Of a stretch of DNA of 63,762 nucleotides, positions 47,713-55,595 are shown piece by piece. Numbering within the stretch: the stretch's first letter is position 1; every line of letters starts with the position of its first letter. This DNA comes from Chloroflexia bacterium (GTDB lineage Bacteria > Chloroflexota > Chloroflexia > Thermomicrobiales > CFX8), in contig JAUIIK010000008.1 of the NCBI GenBank assembly GCA_030431755.1, forward strand, positions 1 to 63,762, read 5' to 3'. The position numbers were made by a program, and so were the translations under genes. The notes beneath the pieces were generated by a model. The model saw nothing but the letters and a program-made list of their open reading frames with translations. It ran no database searches and had not been told where the DNA came from.

Positions 47713-49980
47713 ATGGGGCAGTTCTACACCGACTTTAGCGACTCGCCGACGCTAACCGAGCGTTGGCATACGGGCGATGGCGCGGTCACGGTTGAGACAT
47801 CCAGCCTGCCGACAGGCTCCGGCACGCATGTTGCGAAGATTGTGATGTCCGCTGGCGGGCGGTATGCCGTGTCCTGGGATGAGGTCGGTACGCCGAGTGG
47901 TGACGTAGAAGTCTTGCTCAAGTGGCAGGTGGAGAACACGCCGGATGGCAACGCTGGGCGGGCAATCGTGCACGGCTCGGGGGATTCCTCGTCCGAAACC
48001 GGTTACTTCGCAAACCATAACGTATTTGGAAGCAGTACATTCGTTTTTGGCCTCATCAAGTACGATTCCGCAGCTTCGACGACGCTGGCCACCGGCAACG
48101 ACAACCTAAGCGAGGACACCTGGTACTGGACCCGGGTCCAGCGCACTGGTACCACAATACGTCGGCGGACCTGGGCCGATGGGGGTTCGGAGCCCGGTAC
48201 ATGGAGCTTTAGTGCGACCGATGCGGCGCTATCGAGCGGCTGGATTGGTTTCGGCGCATCCACCTCCGGGCAGGTCATGTGGGTCGACGAGATGGGCGTC
48301 GGAACGGGCGGCGATGCCGCGCCGGATACCTACGTCGCCCAGGACATCACCCTCAACCACCTGGGACCGACGACGGCGCTCTACGAGATGGCCGTCACCC
48401 CGCCCACGCAGACGGTGTCGATGCAGGCGATCGGGCCGACGGCGCAGGTACACCAGATGACGGTGATCGGCGATCAGACGATCAGCCTGAACCACCTCGG
48501 GCAGACCAGCCAGCTCTACGGCCTGACTGTCTCGCCCGATCAGGACGTGACACTCAACCATCTGGGGCCGACGGCGCAGCTCTACGAGGCCGCCGTCGCG
48601 TTCCCGGCGCAGGCCGTCACGCTCAACCACATCGCGGCCACGACGGCCCTCTACCAGCTGGCGGTCAGCCCTGGCGCGGTGACGGTAATACTGGCGCACC
48701 TGGGGCCGTCGTCGGAGGTGTTCGATGCCGGGCTGGTCTACACCCAAACGATCACGTTGGCGCATCTGGGGCCGACGTCACAGGTGTTCGCACCCCAGCG
48801 CATCAAGAAGATCATCATCCTCGCGCCGCTGGCCCCAGGCGGGCCGCCAGAGTTCGCGTTGGTGGTGACGGGACCGCTGCCTGACGGGGCGTTCGTGGCG
48901 CGGCAACGGCTGCCGGCTGACCTGGCGCTGTCCTTCGGCTCGCAGCTGCCGGGGGGCTGGGCCTCGCTGAGTGCCGGGGTGCTCGACGACACGTTGCGGC
49001 GGGTGCTGTCGGCGACGGAGGTGCAGGCGATGGTGTTGCCCTATCCGGTCGAAGCGCCGCCCTTCGCGCATGTCGAGCTGCTGGAGGCGGGCACCGGGCG
49101 CGTTTGGGAGGGCCGGCGGTCAGCGGTCGACGACGTCGGCGGCGAGATTCGCGGCATCGAGGCGGTGGGCTACGGCATCACCGGGCTGCGCGATCAGCCG
49201 ATGCCGGGCGGCCGGGGCGCGGTGCGGAGCGACGTGCTGGTGCGGGCGGCGATCGCCCAGGCCGCGCCGCTGATCGAGCTGCTGGAGGTCGAGGACCCCG
49301 GCGTGCTGCGGGACTGGCGCGAGTTCGCCGGGCGCTGGCCGCACGATGTGCTGTCGACGCTGACCGGGGCCGGGAACGGCGCGGTGGCGTTTACCTGGAC
49401 CGTCTACGACCGGCAGCTGCGCTTCTTCGCGCTGACGCCGCCGAGCACGCCCCATTACCAGGTGCCGGCCGACGGGACGGTGCGGCGGCGGCTGGGCAGC
49501 GACGAGATCTACACGGCACTGACGATGAGTTACACCGACCTCGATGGGCGGCGGCGCTCGACCGGGACGCTGCGGGACGAGTTCGCGATTGCGAAGTACG
49601 GCATCGAACGGGTCTACCCGATCCCCGACGGCGGGACGATGACGCCGGCGGCGGCGCTGGCCTTCGCCCGCACCGAGCTGGCCAAGCGCACCCAGGAGGG
49701 CGTGGCGGTCAGTATCACGCGCGACTGGACGCGGGGCGTCGAGACGAGCTGGGGCTCGCAGACGCCGGTCTGGCGGGTGCAGGCGGGCGAGTGGTTGCAG
49801 GTGGCTGACGAGGCCATGCAGCCGATCACGGCGGTGAGCTACGACGCCCAGGCGGGCAGCGGCACGGTGACGCTGGGCCAGCCGGTGGCGACGTCGGCCG
49901 CGGCGGAGTGGCGGCGGATGCAGGAGACGATTGCGGCGGTGCGGGGTGGTCGGAACCCGGTGACGGGCGCGGCGTCGTGA
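47713..49980 (+). CDS. Tail protein with seven short repeats
   Basis: A 755-residue protein. Residues about 1-200 form a concanavalin-like beta domain (DFSDSPTLTERW...). Residues about 208-362 hold seven 22-24-residue repeats of the form ITLNHLGPT-x2-LY-x3-V, and the C-terminal 390 residues resemble a tail-hub/baseplate domain (ALTPPSTPHYQVPADG; ITRDWTRGVETSWG). It is probably part of the adsorption apparatus. Confidence 0.7.
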   Translation: MGQFYTDFSDSPTLTERWHTGDGAVTVETSSLPTGSGTHVAKIVMSAGGRYAVSWDEVGTPSGDVEVLLKWQVENTPDGNAGRAIVHGSGDSSSETGYFANHNVFGSSTFVFGLIKYDSAASTTLATGNDNLSEDTWYWTRVQRTGTTIRRRTWADGGSEPGTWSFSATDAALSSGWIGFGASTSGQVMWVDEMGVGTGGDAAPDTYVAQDITLNHLGPTTALYEMAVTPPTQTVSMQAIGPTAQVHQMTVIGDQTISLNHLGQTSQLYGLTVSPDQDVTLNHLGPTAQLYEAAVAFPAQAVTLNHIAATTALYQLAVSPGAVTVILAHLGPSSEVFDAGLVYTQTITLAHLGPTSQVFAPQRIKKIIILAPLAPGGPPEFALVVTGPLPDGAFVARQRLPADLALSFGSQLPGGWASLSAGVLDDTLRRVLSATEVQAMVLPYPVEAPPFAHVELLEAGTGRVWEGRRSAVDDVGGEIRGIEAVGYGITGLRDQPMPGGRGAVRSDVLVRAAIAQAAPLIELLEVEDPGVLRDWREFAGRWPHDVLSTLTGAGNGAVAFTWTVYDRQLRFFALTPPSTPHYQVPADGTVRRRLGSDEIYTALTMSYTDLDGRRRSTGTLRDEFAIAKYGIERVYPIPDGGTMTPAAALAFARTELAKRTQEGVAVSITRDWTRGVETSWGSQTPVWRVQAGEWLQVADEAMQPITAVSYDAQAGSGTVTLGQPVATSAAAEWRRMQETIAAVRGGRNPVTGAAS

Positions 49981-50096
49981 GGATCCGACGCGCGAGGATG
50001 GCCTGAGCGCGTCCGGGAAGGGCGTAGCTGAGTCCTCCATCATGTGCGGGGTCGAACGCGGCAGGGCGGTACCGCGACGCTCGCCAGGCGAGGAAC

Positions 50097-50140
50097 TATA
50101 CTGTCGGTGGAAATGCAGAACGCGCGTACCGCGTGGGCGC
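50097..50140 (+). promoter_or_regulatory. Lysis promoter and downstream operator
   Basis: TATACT (50097-50102) is a -10 with no good -35. GCGCGTACCGCGTGGGCGC (50122-50140) lies about +22 from the expected start, and the sequence GCGGTACCGCGACGC is upstream at 50067-50081. Similar in arrangement to the early promoter operator. Confidence 0.5.
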
Positions 50141-50164
50141 GATATGAGATTGAGGGCCAGCGGC

Positions 50165-50545
50165 ATGTGCACACTCGAAGAGCTGCGAACGCAGATGGTG
50201 GACATGGAAGAGCGGCTCAACGCGAAGCTCGACCGTTACCACGACGACTCCGAGGCCGAGCGCGGTCGCATTGCCCAGCGTGTTGAGCGAGTCGAAACTG
50301 GCTTGTACACCGTCCAGCGCACCTACATCCCGAAGCATGACATCCAGGAAACGGTCAACACGTCAGTCAACACCGCGGTCACCACGGCGGTCGAGACCGA
50401 GATCCCGAAGGCGGTCGGCCCTGCCGTCCAGAAATGGTTTGAGCAGGAGTGGAAGCCCTACGGGCGGCTCATCAAGGGCATCGCGGTCATGATCCCGACG
50501 CTGGCGTCGATCCTGACGATCATGACGCTGCTGGGGTGGCTGTAG
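50165..50545 (+). CDS. XhlA-like coiled-coil membrane protein (holin accessory)
   Basis: A 126-residue protein with an N-terminal coiled coil (MVDMEERLNAKLDRYHDDSE) and a single C-terminal helix (KGIAVMIPTLASILTIMTLLGWL), the layout of XhlA-type lysis proteins. ATG 50165 has TGAGGGCC upstream; ATG 50144 is possible. Confidence 0.7.
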   Translation: MCTLEELRTQMVDMEERLNAKLDRYHDDSEAERGRIAQRVERVETGLYTVQRTYIPKHDIQETVNTSVNTAVTTAVETEIPKAVGPAVQKWFEQEWKPYGRLIKGIAVMIPTLASILTIMTLLGWL

Positions 50546-50847
50546 TGGACGTCCACATTCTCGCGAACGGGACGCTGGCGATCTTGATCGCGCTGGCGTT
50601 TCTGGTGACGGCCATCGCCACTTGGCGGATGGGCCGCTGGTTCGCTCCGGGGGCGTCGCTGCTGTTGTTCGCGACGTTCCTACGCTTCTCCGGTCGCTTT
50701 GCCCGGCGCGGCGGCGGGCCGGACTGGCTCGCGCTGGACCAGGAATGGATCATCACCGTCAACTACACGCTGGTGCTGGTGGCGGTGGTTGGCGTCGCAG
50801 CCGAGGCGGTCTGGGTGCGCTGGAAGTATGGGAGGCAGGGGCTGTGA
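50545..50847 (+). CDS. Small three-helix membrane protein (holin candidate)
   Basis: 100 residues from GTG 50545, overlapping the previous stop, with about three hydrophobic stretches (LAILIALAFLVTAIATW; ASLLLFATFLRFSG; YTLVLVAVVGVAAEAVW). Size, helices and position fit a class I holin. Confidence 0.62.
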   Translation: MDVHILANGTLAILIALAFLVTAIATWRMGRWFAPGASLLLFATFLRFSGRFARRGGGPDWLALDQEWIITVNYTLVLVAVVGVAAEAVWVRWKYGRQGL

Positions 50848-51089
50848 GCGCGACCAAGAAATACTCCGAGTACACCGCCACTGACGGGAGCAAGTGGCTC
50901 ATTCTCGTTTCGCTCGACGAACGGTTCGGCACATGGCCACGCTCCCGGTGGCGACGTGAAGGCGACGATTGGATCCACGACGGTATCGGATCGTCGGGCG
51001 GTATCACTGACCCAGACGAGGCAATCCAGCATGAGCGCGACTACATCGACTTTGACGTGATCCCGCGCCGGCGGAAGGTGTCAGCATGA
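50844..51089 (+). CDS. Hypothetical phage protein in lysis module
   Basis: 81 residues from GTG 50844 (overlapping TGA). Soluble, with YTATDGSKWLILVSLDERFG. Function unknown. Confidence 0.55.
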   Translation: MSATKKYSEYTATDGSKWLILVSLDERFGTWPRSRWRREGDDWIHDGIGSSGGITDPDEAIQHERDYIDFDVIPRRRKVSA

Positions 51090-51202
51090 CCATCTGGACG
51101 ATTGACCGCATCAAGGAGATTGCGTTGGTGCTGCTGGCCGGGGTGCTGGTGGGCTTCGGCATTGGCCGGCGGCGGTACATCGGGAAGATGCCGAGGTATT
51201 GA
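51086..51202 (+). CDS. Very small membrane protein
   Basis: 38 residues with one helix (IKEIALVLLAGVLVGFGIG) and a basic tail; coupled starts on both sides. May be a holin partner or an antiholin. Confidence 0.5.
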   Translation: MTIWTIDRIKEIALVLLAGVLVGFGIGRRRYIGKMPRY

Positions 51203-51203
51203 G

Positions 51204-52568
51204 ATGACCACTCTCCCACTACTCGCCAATCCATCTGAGGCGTTCCGGCAGCCAACGCTGATCGACTTCGAGCTCTTCCACCAGGAGGCCGACAAGAAGG
51301 GGATGCTCGACTCTCCGCTCTTTGCGTACATCCCGTCGATGGTCGAGCGGGTGGCGAGGCTGCGGCTGATCTACGACCGGATCGTTGCCGCCGGTCACTC
51401 GGCGGAGGTCTGGCTGGCGATCGCCGGCAAGGAGCACACCTGGGGCACGGCGGCGGACAGCGTCCTGCGCCGGAACGACACCCGCAGCTGGACGAACGCG
51501 AAGACGATCCAGGACCCGGGCATTGCCGGCCGGCGCGTCTATGACGAGGTGCGGCGCGATTGGTACGCAGCCTACGACGACGTCGAGGACAGCGTGCGGG
51601 ACGGCATCTACCGGATCGATGACCCGACCTATGCCTACAAGGACGCGGTGTCGATCGGCGAGGTCGTTCAGGTCTTCGCGCCGAAGGAGGACAGCAACGA
51701 TCCCGAGGGCTACGCCTGGTGGATCGTCAACTACGTCAACGGTCTGCGGAGCCGGATGGTTGCGGCGGCGCCGGGCGGTGACACGCCGTTGGTGCCGTGG
51801 ATTCCGGCCGATGGCCGGCACTTCACGCGCGGCCGGAGCGAGCCGTGGCCGTACTACTACATTCAGCATCACACGGACGGCTGGGACTCGCTCTTCTGGC
51901 TTACAGAATCTCCGAACTCCAACGTGTCGGCGACCTATCTGGCGAACCACGACGGTTCGTTGCGCGGCCAGCTGGTCCGGCATCAGGACACGCCGCACAC
52001 GACCGGGAAAATGAACGACGACTCACTGTCGATGGAGTGGGAGCGCAAGTGGAGCGGGACGACCGAGCAGCGTGAGGTCTCGTTGGCGCAGTACCGCAAG
52101 CTGGCGGCGGCATGGCATCTGATCATCCAGGTCGAGTACGAGCGGGGCAATCCGCACCTGCGGGATGCCGCCGGCAACCTGAAGCTCGATCGGGATCAGC
52201 TGCGGGACCACAACGATTTCTACGCGACAACGTGCCCGGGCAACCTCGACATGGACCGGCTGTACGAGCTGGTGCAGGCGGAGATCGCCGGGGCGACGAA
52301 CCCAAACGCGCTCATCATCGACGGTATCGCGGTGGTGCTCGGCTTCAAGGATCACTTTTTGGAGGTCGGAGCGGCGGTCTACCCGGAGGACCCGGTTACT
52401 GGCGGCATCGCGCACTTCGGGAAGCCAGTGGCAGCCGAATACGAGACGGAGTTCGGGAGTGCCCAGCCATTCGAGGGCTATGTCATGGAGTGGCATCGCG
52501 GGAACAATCCGCCGTTCGACATCATCCGCACGCTCCGTGGTCAACCGGACCCGGAACGTGCCGCGTGA
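51204..52568 (+). CDS. Endolysin: N-acetylmuramoyl-L-alanine amidase
   Basis: A 454-residue lysin. An N-terminal domain (about 40-160; GHSAEVWLAIAGKEHTWG) resembles glucosaminidase/lysozyme-like folds. A central amidase_2 domain (about 215-360) has the zinc ligands expected in YYYIQHHTDG and near TTCPGNLD. The C-terminal 80 residues may bind the wall. It lies after the holin-like genes. Confidence 0.85.
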   Translation: MTTLPLLANPSEAFRQPTLIDFELFHQEADKKGMLDSPLFAYIPSMVERVARLRLIYDRIVAAGHSAEVWLAIAGKEHTWGTAADSVLRRNDTRSWTNAKTIQDPGIAGRRVYDEVRRDWYAAYDDVEDSVRDGIYRIDDPTYAYKDAVSIGEVVQVFAPKEDSNDPEGYAWWIVNYVNGLRSRMVAAAPGGDTPLVPWIPADGRHFTRGRSEPWPYYYIQHHTDGWDSLFWLTESPNSNVSATYLANHDGSLRGQLVRHQDTPHTTGKMNDDSLSMEWERKWSGTTEQREVSLAQYRKLAAAWHLIIQVEYERGNPHLRDAAGNLKLDRDQLRDHNDFYATTCPGNLDMDRLYELVQAEIAGATNPNALIIDGIAVVLGFKDHFLEVGAAVYPEDPVTGGIAHFGKPVAAEYETEFGSAQPFEGYVMEWHRGNNPPFDIIRTLRGQPDPERAA

Positions 52569-52836
52569 TCCGCAGCTGCTCGACGGCTTCAGCCTGGGCG
52601 AGCGGGTCCGGCTGGAGGAGGTGCGGGCGCTGGTCGAGCTCGAGGAGCTGGGCGGGGCGCTCGACGGATTGCTGACGGCGCGTGAGCGCAGCTGGCTGGC
52701 GTTCTTCGGCTGGCTGCGAGCGCGGCGGCCGCAGGACGATGACGCGGTGCTTGCCCCAGAACGCGCGACGGCGATTCTCGCCGGCATCATGGAACACATA
52801 CGAAAGGACAGGCGCGATGGACTTCATACCGAGTGA
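52558..52836 (+). CDS. Hypothetical protein in lysis module
   Basis: 92 residues, helical and charged. GTG 52558 (overlapping the lysin stop region) is the likely start; GTG 52537 is possible. Function unknown. Confidence 0.52.
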   Translation: MPRDPQLLDGFSLGERVRLEEVRALVELEELGGALDGLLTARERSWLAFFGWLRARRPQDDDAVLAPERATAILAGIMEHIRKDRRDGLHTE

Positions 52837-53200
52837 CCCGCTGCCGATGATCGCGGCCGCGGCGGCGCTGACGATGCTGGGCGTCTGGGCGCTGGTGGCG
52901 CTGATCGGCACTAGGTTGGTGCAGGATGCGCTGTCCGGTCCGGAGGGCGAGCTGCCGGGCTGGCTGCGTCGGTTGCGGGATGAGCCGGCGGTGGTGCGGT
53001 CGGCGGTGACCCAGGCGCTGGCGTTGCTCGTGATCATTGGGCTCGAGCTGGAGCCGGCGGCGATCGTGGCGATCGAGACGGCGGTGGCGGGCTTGGTTGG
53101 CTTCTGGATTCGGGCGGCGGTGACGCCGGGAACGAAGCTGGAGCAGCAGGGCTTTGTCTACGACGCGATGGCCGGGCGGTGGCGGCGGCCGCGGTCATGA
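52817..53200 (+). CDS. Two-helix membrane protein (holin candidate)
   Basis: 127 residues with hydrophobic segments at about 9-33 (PMIAAAAALTMLGVWALVAL) and 68-96 (AVTQALALLVIIGLELEPAA), and a basic tail. AAAGGACAGG precedes ATG 52817. Likely to work with the endolysin. Confidence 0.6.
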   Translation: MDFIPSDPLPMIAAAAALTMLGVWALVALIGTRLVQDALSGPEGELPGWLRRLRDEPAVVRSAVTQALALLVIIGLELEPAAIVAIETAVAGLVGFWIRAAVTPGTKLEQQGFVYDAMAGRWRRPRS

Positions 53201-53280
53201 GATGGGAGCCGCTGTACGGCTTCGTGCTGGGCGCGGGGACGGTCGTGACCTGCTGGGTGGCAAGCTGGGTGTTGTCGTGA
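53197..53280 (+). CDS. Very small membrane peptide
   Basis: 27 residues, almost entirely one helix (LYGFVLGAGTVVTCWVAS). ATG overlaps the previous stop. Last prophage ORF. Confidence 0.42.
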   Translation: MRWEPLYGFVLGAGTVVTCWVASWVLS

Positions 53281-53376
53281 CGGCAGTTTGCCCGCTTCAT
53301 AGTCCGCAGACTCCACGGGCAGACCTCCACTGCCAGGTCGGCCGCGAGTCTACCTGATTTGGTGCGGAATAGGATG

Positions 53377-53404
53377 CGCCCGGTCGTTGTGGCCGGGCGT
53401 TTGT
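53377..53404 (+). terminator. Terminator at the right end of the prophage
   Basis: CGCCCGG, loop TCGTTGTGG, CCGGGCG and then TTTGTCGTT. It closes the lysis operon just before attR. Confidence 0.72.
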
Positions 53405-53445
53405 CGTTGGCTTAGACGGGGTCGTCGGGCCAGGGGATGCGCTCG

Positions 53446-53458
53446 TTGTGTTCACATG
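53446..53458. other. attR junction
   Basis: Phage arm TTGTGTTCAC (53446-53455) joins host ACCTTCATC at the shared ATG (53456-53458). Combined with the attL arm, the rebuilt attP core is TTGTGTTCACAT followed by GTGAACACAA, a perfect 22-bp palindrome. The stop codon of the unintegrated integrase is at 53412-53414 (minus strand). Confidence 0.88.
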
Positions 53459-53740
53459 ACCTTCATCATCTCATCGATTCTGCTGCTTGTCTCGGGCGTC
53501 TACTACCCGATCTCAGTCCTGCCGGGCTGGATGCAGCCCTTCTCTGCGATCTCGCCTGCCACCTATGTGCTGGAGGCGATGCGTTCGGCGATCCTCGATG
53601 GCGCGCCGGTCGCGGATCTCTACGGCGACCTCGCCGCGCTGGGCCTGATAGCGGTGATCTCGATCCCGCTTGGCATGGCGGTCTTCGGCTACTTCGAGCG
53701 CTACGCCAAGCGCACCGGCCGTCTCAAGCGCTCGGGCTAA
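53459..53740 (+). pseudogene. ABC-2 permease, 3' part (displaced by prophage)
   Basis: Encodes the last 93 residues of the permease: TFIISSILLLVSGVYYPISV, the typical ABC-2 segment PISVLPGWMQPFSAISPATY, and a final helix. In the lysogen an ORF from GTG 53387 in prophage DNA reads into it. Joined to 7754-8365 it restores a full six-helix permease. Confidence 0.9.
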
Positions 53741-53762
53741 GTAGCCGCCAACGGGCATCGGC

Positions 53763-53789
53763 AGAGCCGGGGAAGACCACCCCGGCTCT
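53763..53789 (+). terminator. Terminator of the ABC exporter operon
   Basis: AGAGCCGGGG, loop AAGACCA, CCCCGGCTCT, then CATCACT. It is the natural end of the permease transcript. Confidence 0.72.
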
Positions 53790-53834
53790 CATCACTAATC
53801 CTCAGGCTTGCGTTGCTTACATCGAGAAGATACT

Positions 53835-53846
53835 AAGTGTACACTT
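53835..53846. promoter_or_regulatory. Operator-like palindrome of the toxin-antitoxin operon
   Basis: AAGTGTACACTT is a perfect 12-bp palindrome 42 bp before the antitoxin start, with a -10-like GATAAT downstream. Antitoxins of this type usually repress their own operon. Confidence 0.62.
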
Positions 53847-53887
53847 TGTTGATAATGTGAACCTGTGAGGCAATTGAGGAGTGGGCG

Positions 53888-54142
53888 ATGAAGACGACAA
53901 CGGCTAAAGGCTTCCGGCGCGAACTCAGTGATCACCTCAGCCAGGTTGAGTACGGTGGTGAGCGCGTCACCGTAACCAGGAACGGCAAACCTGCAGCGGT
54001 ACTCGTCTCGCTCGATGACTATGAACTGATTCGGCAGATTGAGGATCGGATTGACGGTGAGGCTGCCGAGGAGGCGATCCGGGAAGCCGATGCCCAGGGC
54101 TGGCTTTCCTGGGAGGAAGCTACCGGCGAGCGCGAACCGTAG
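53888..54142 (+). CDS. Phd/YefM-family antitoxin
   Basis: An 84-residue protein: FRRELSDHLSQVEYGGERVTVTRNGKPAAVLVSLDDYELI is the Phd/YefM DNA-binding domain, and the acidic C-terminal tail would wrap the toxin. Three bp before the toxin gene. Confidence 0.9.
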   Translation: MKTTTAKGFRRELSDHLSQVEYGGERVTVTRNGKPAAVLVSLDDYELIRQIEDRIDGEAAEEAIREADAQGWLSWEEATGEREP

Positions 54143-54145
54143 TCC

Positions 54146-54415
54146 GTGAAATATACGATTACCTGGTCGCGTCGAGCTTCGCGAGCACTCGAAAGGCTCC
54201 AGCCATCCACAAAGCGCCGCGTTCTCGACAAGGTTAGACGCTTGGCCTCTGATCCGAGACCACCTGACTGTGAGTCGCTCCAAGGCTATCCCTACTATCG
54301 TGTGCGAGCTGGCGACTATCGGATCATCTATGACATCCGCGACGATGAAATTCTCGTCAGTGTGGTCCTGGTTGGTCATCGACGTGAGATCTACGAGCAG
54401 GTGAGACGCCTCTAG
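54146..54415 (+). CDS. RelE/ParE-family toxin
   Basis: An 89-residue protein from GTG 54146. The pattern YTITWSRRASRALERLQPSTKRRVLDKV and GDYRIIYDI...VVLVGHRREIYE is the RelE fold. RelE toxins cut mRNA on the ribosome; ParE relatives target gyrase. The sequence looks RelE-like. Confidence 0.9.
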   Translation: MKYTITWSRRASRALERLQPSTKRRVLDKVRRLASDPRPPDCESLQGYPYYRVRAGDYRIIYDIRDDEILVSVVLVGHRREIYEQVRRL

Positions 54416-54467
54416 TCAGCGTGCTATCTTGCCCAACGTCGCACGAGAGAGGGCAAGGGGCACGGAC

Positions 54468-55523
54468 ATGACCGACCAAGACCGCCACTACGAGATGATG
54501 AAGGAATTGATGGAGCTGCCGGGGCCAACGGGCCAGGAGGGACCGGTGATGGACTGGCTCCGGGAACGCTGGCAAGGGCAGGTCGAGGAGCTCTGGACGG
54601 CACGTGGTGGCAACCTCTTCGCCCACGTCGGCGGCACCGGTCCGAAGCTGCTGGTCGAGGGCCACGCCGACGAGATCGGGTTCGTCGTCCGCAGCATCGA
54701 CGAGGAGGGCTTCGTCTGGCTGGCCGGTGGGCAGGCCCCGAGAGGCGACGTCGACAAACGCTTCCCGATTGGCCAGCCGGCGCTGATCATGGGCCGTGAT
54801 ACATACATCGAGGGCCACTTCGCGACGACGAGCGGCCATATTCTGACCGAACAGCAGCGCAACCAGAAGCTCGGCTACGAGCACGTCTTCGTTGATATCG
54901 GCGTCACATCACGCGATGAAGCGCTGGAGCTTGGCGTTCATCCCGGCGCAGGGGTGATCTGGAATCCGCCGACGCGGCGAGTGCGGAACCGGGTGACTGG
55001 CAAAGCCGTCGACGACCGCTTCGCGCTGGCGATTATGACTCTGTTGCTGGACGACCTCGACCGCGACAAGCTGGCCTATGACCTCTACTTCTGCGCGACG
55101 ATCCAGGAGGAGATCGGGCTGGTCGGCGCAAGCTCGATCCGTCATGACCTCGACATCGATCTGGCCCTCGCCCTCGACAATGGCCCGGTCGGCGATATCC
55201 CGACCGTCGACCGCCGGACGTTGCCGACCCGCCTGGGTGGCGGCCCGACGCTGGTCCACAAGGATGCCCGTACCCACTACAGCAAGGACTTGATCTGGCG
55301 GCTCTCCGACATCGCCGATGAGGCGGGTCTTCCGGTCCAGCACGCCGTCTGGGAGTTCTTCGGCAGCGACGGCGACGCCCTGATTCAGCAAGGCATCCCC
55401 ACCGCCCTCATCGGCCTTCAGACCCGCTACACCCACTCGCCCTTCGAGACCTTCGATCTGGCTGACTTCGACGCCGCCTATCGCCTGGTGGAAGCGTTCG
55501 TTTCCACACCGTCGGAGGTGTAG
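54468..55523 (+). CDS. M42 family aminopeptidase/endoglucanase-like
   Basis: A 351-residue metallopeptidase: LLVEGHADEIGFVV (first ligand His, Asp), KAVDDRFALAIM (bridging Asp), ATIQEEIGLVGA (catalytic Glu pair), and THSPFETFDLADFDA with the last His. M42 enzymes form dodecameric aminopeptidases. Start ATG 54468 follows GAGGGCAAGGGG. Confidence 0.93.
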   Translation: MTDQDRHYEMMKELMELPGPTGQEGPVMDWLRERWQGQVEELWTARGGNLFAHVGGTGPKLLVEGHADEIGFVVRSIDEEGFVWLAGGQAPRGDVDKRFPIGQPALIMGRDTYIEGHFATTSGHILTEQQRNQKLGYEHVFVDIGVTSRDEALELGVHPGAGVIWNPPTRRVRNRVTGKAVDDRFALAIMTLLLDDLDRDKLAYDLYFCATIQEEIGLVGASSIRHDLDIDLALALDNGPVGDIPTVDRRTLPTRLGGGPTLVHKDARTHYSKDLIWRLSDIADEAGLPVQHAVWEFFGSDGDALIQQGIPTALIGLQTRYTHSPFETFDLADFDAAYRLVEAFVSTPSEV

Positions 55524-55595
55524 GAGAATCAGGCTCTCTGGGCTGGATCGACGGTACGCGCCTGCCAAGGGGCCCCACATTCGTTAGGATGCGCC

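Larger units (their letters stand above)
8366..53455. mobile_element. Integrated siphovirus-type prophage, about 45.1 kb
   Basis: The element is bounded by the halves of an ABC-2 permease gene. It carries a large serine integrase, XRE repressor, replication block, terminase, portal, capsid, tail chaperones with frameshift, a 1278-residue tape measure, tail-tip proteins and an amidase lysin. All modules seem complete, and no transposase or clear decay is visible in the core genes, so it may be inducible. Long tape measure and no sheath gene point to a non-contractile tail. Confidence 0.96.

Noticed and set aside
8366-53455. tRNA gene at the attachment site
   Set aside because: No cloverleaf was seen at either junction; the integrase is a serine type and the target is a protein gene.
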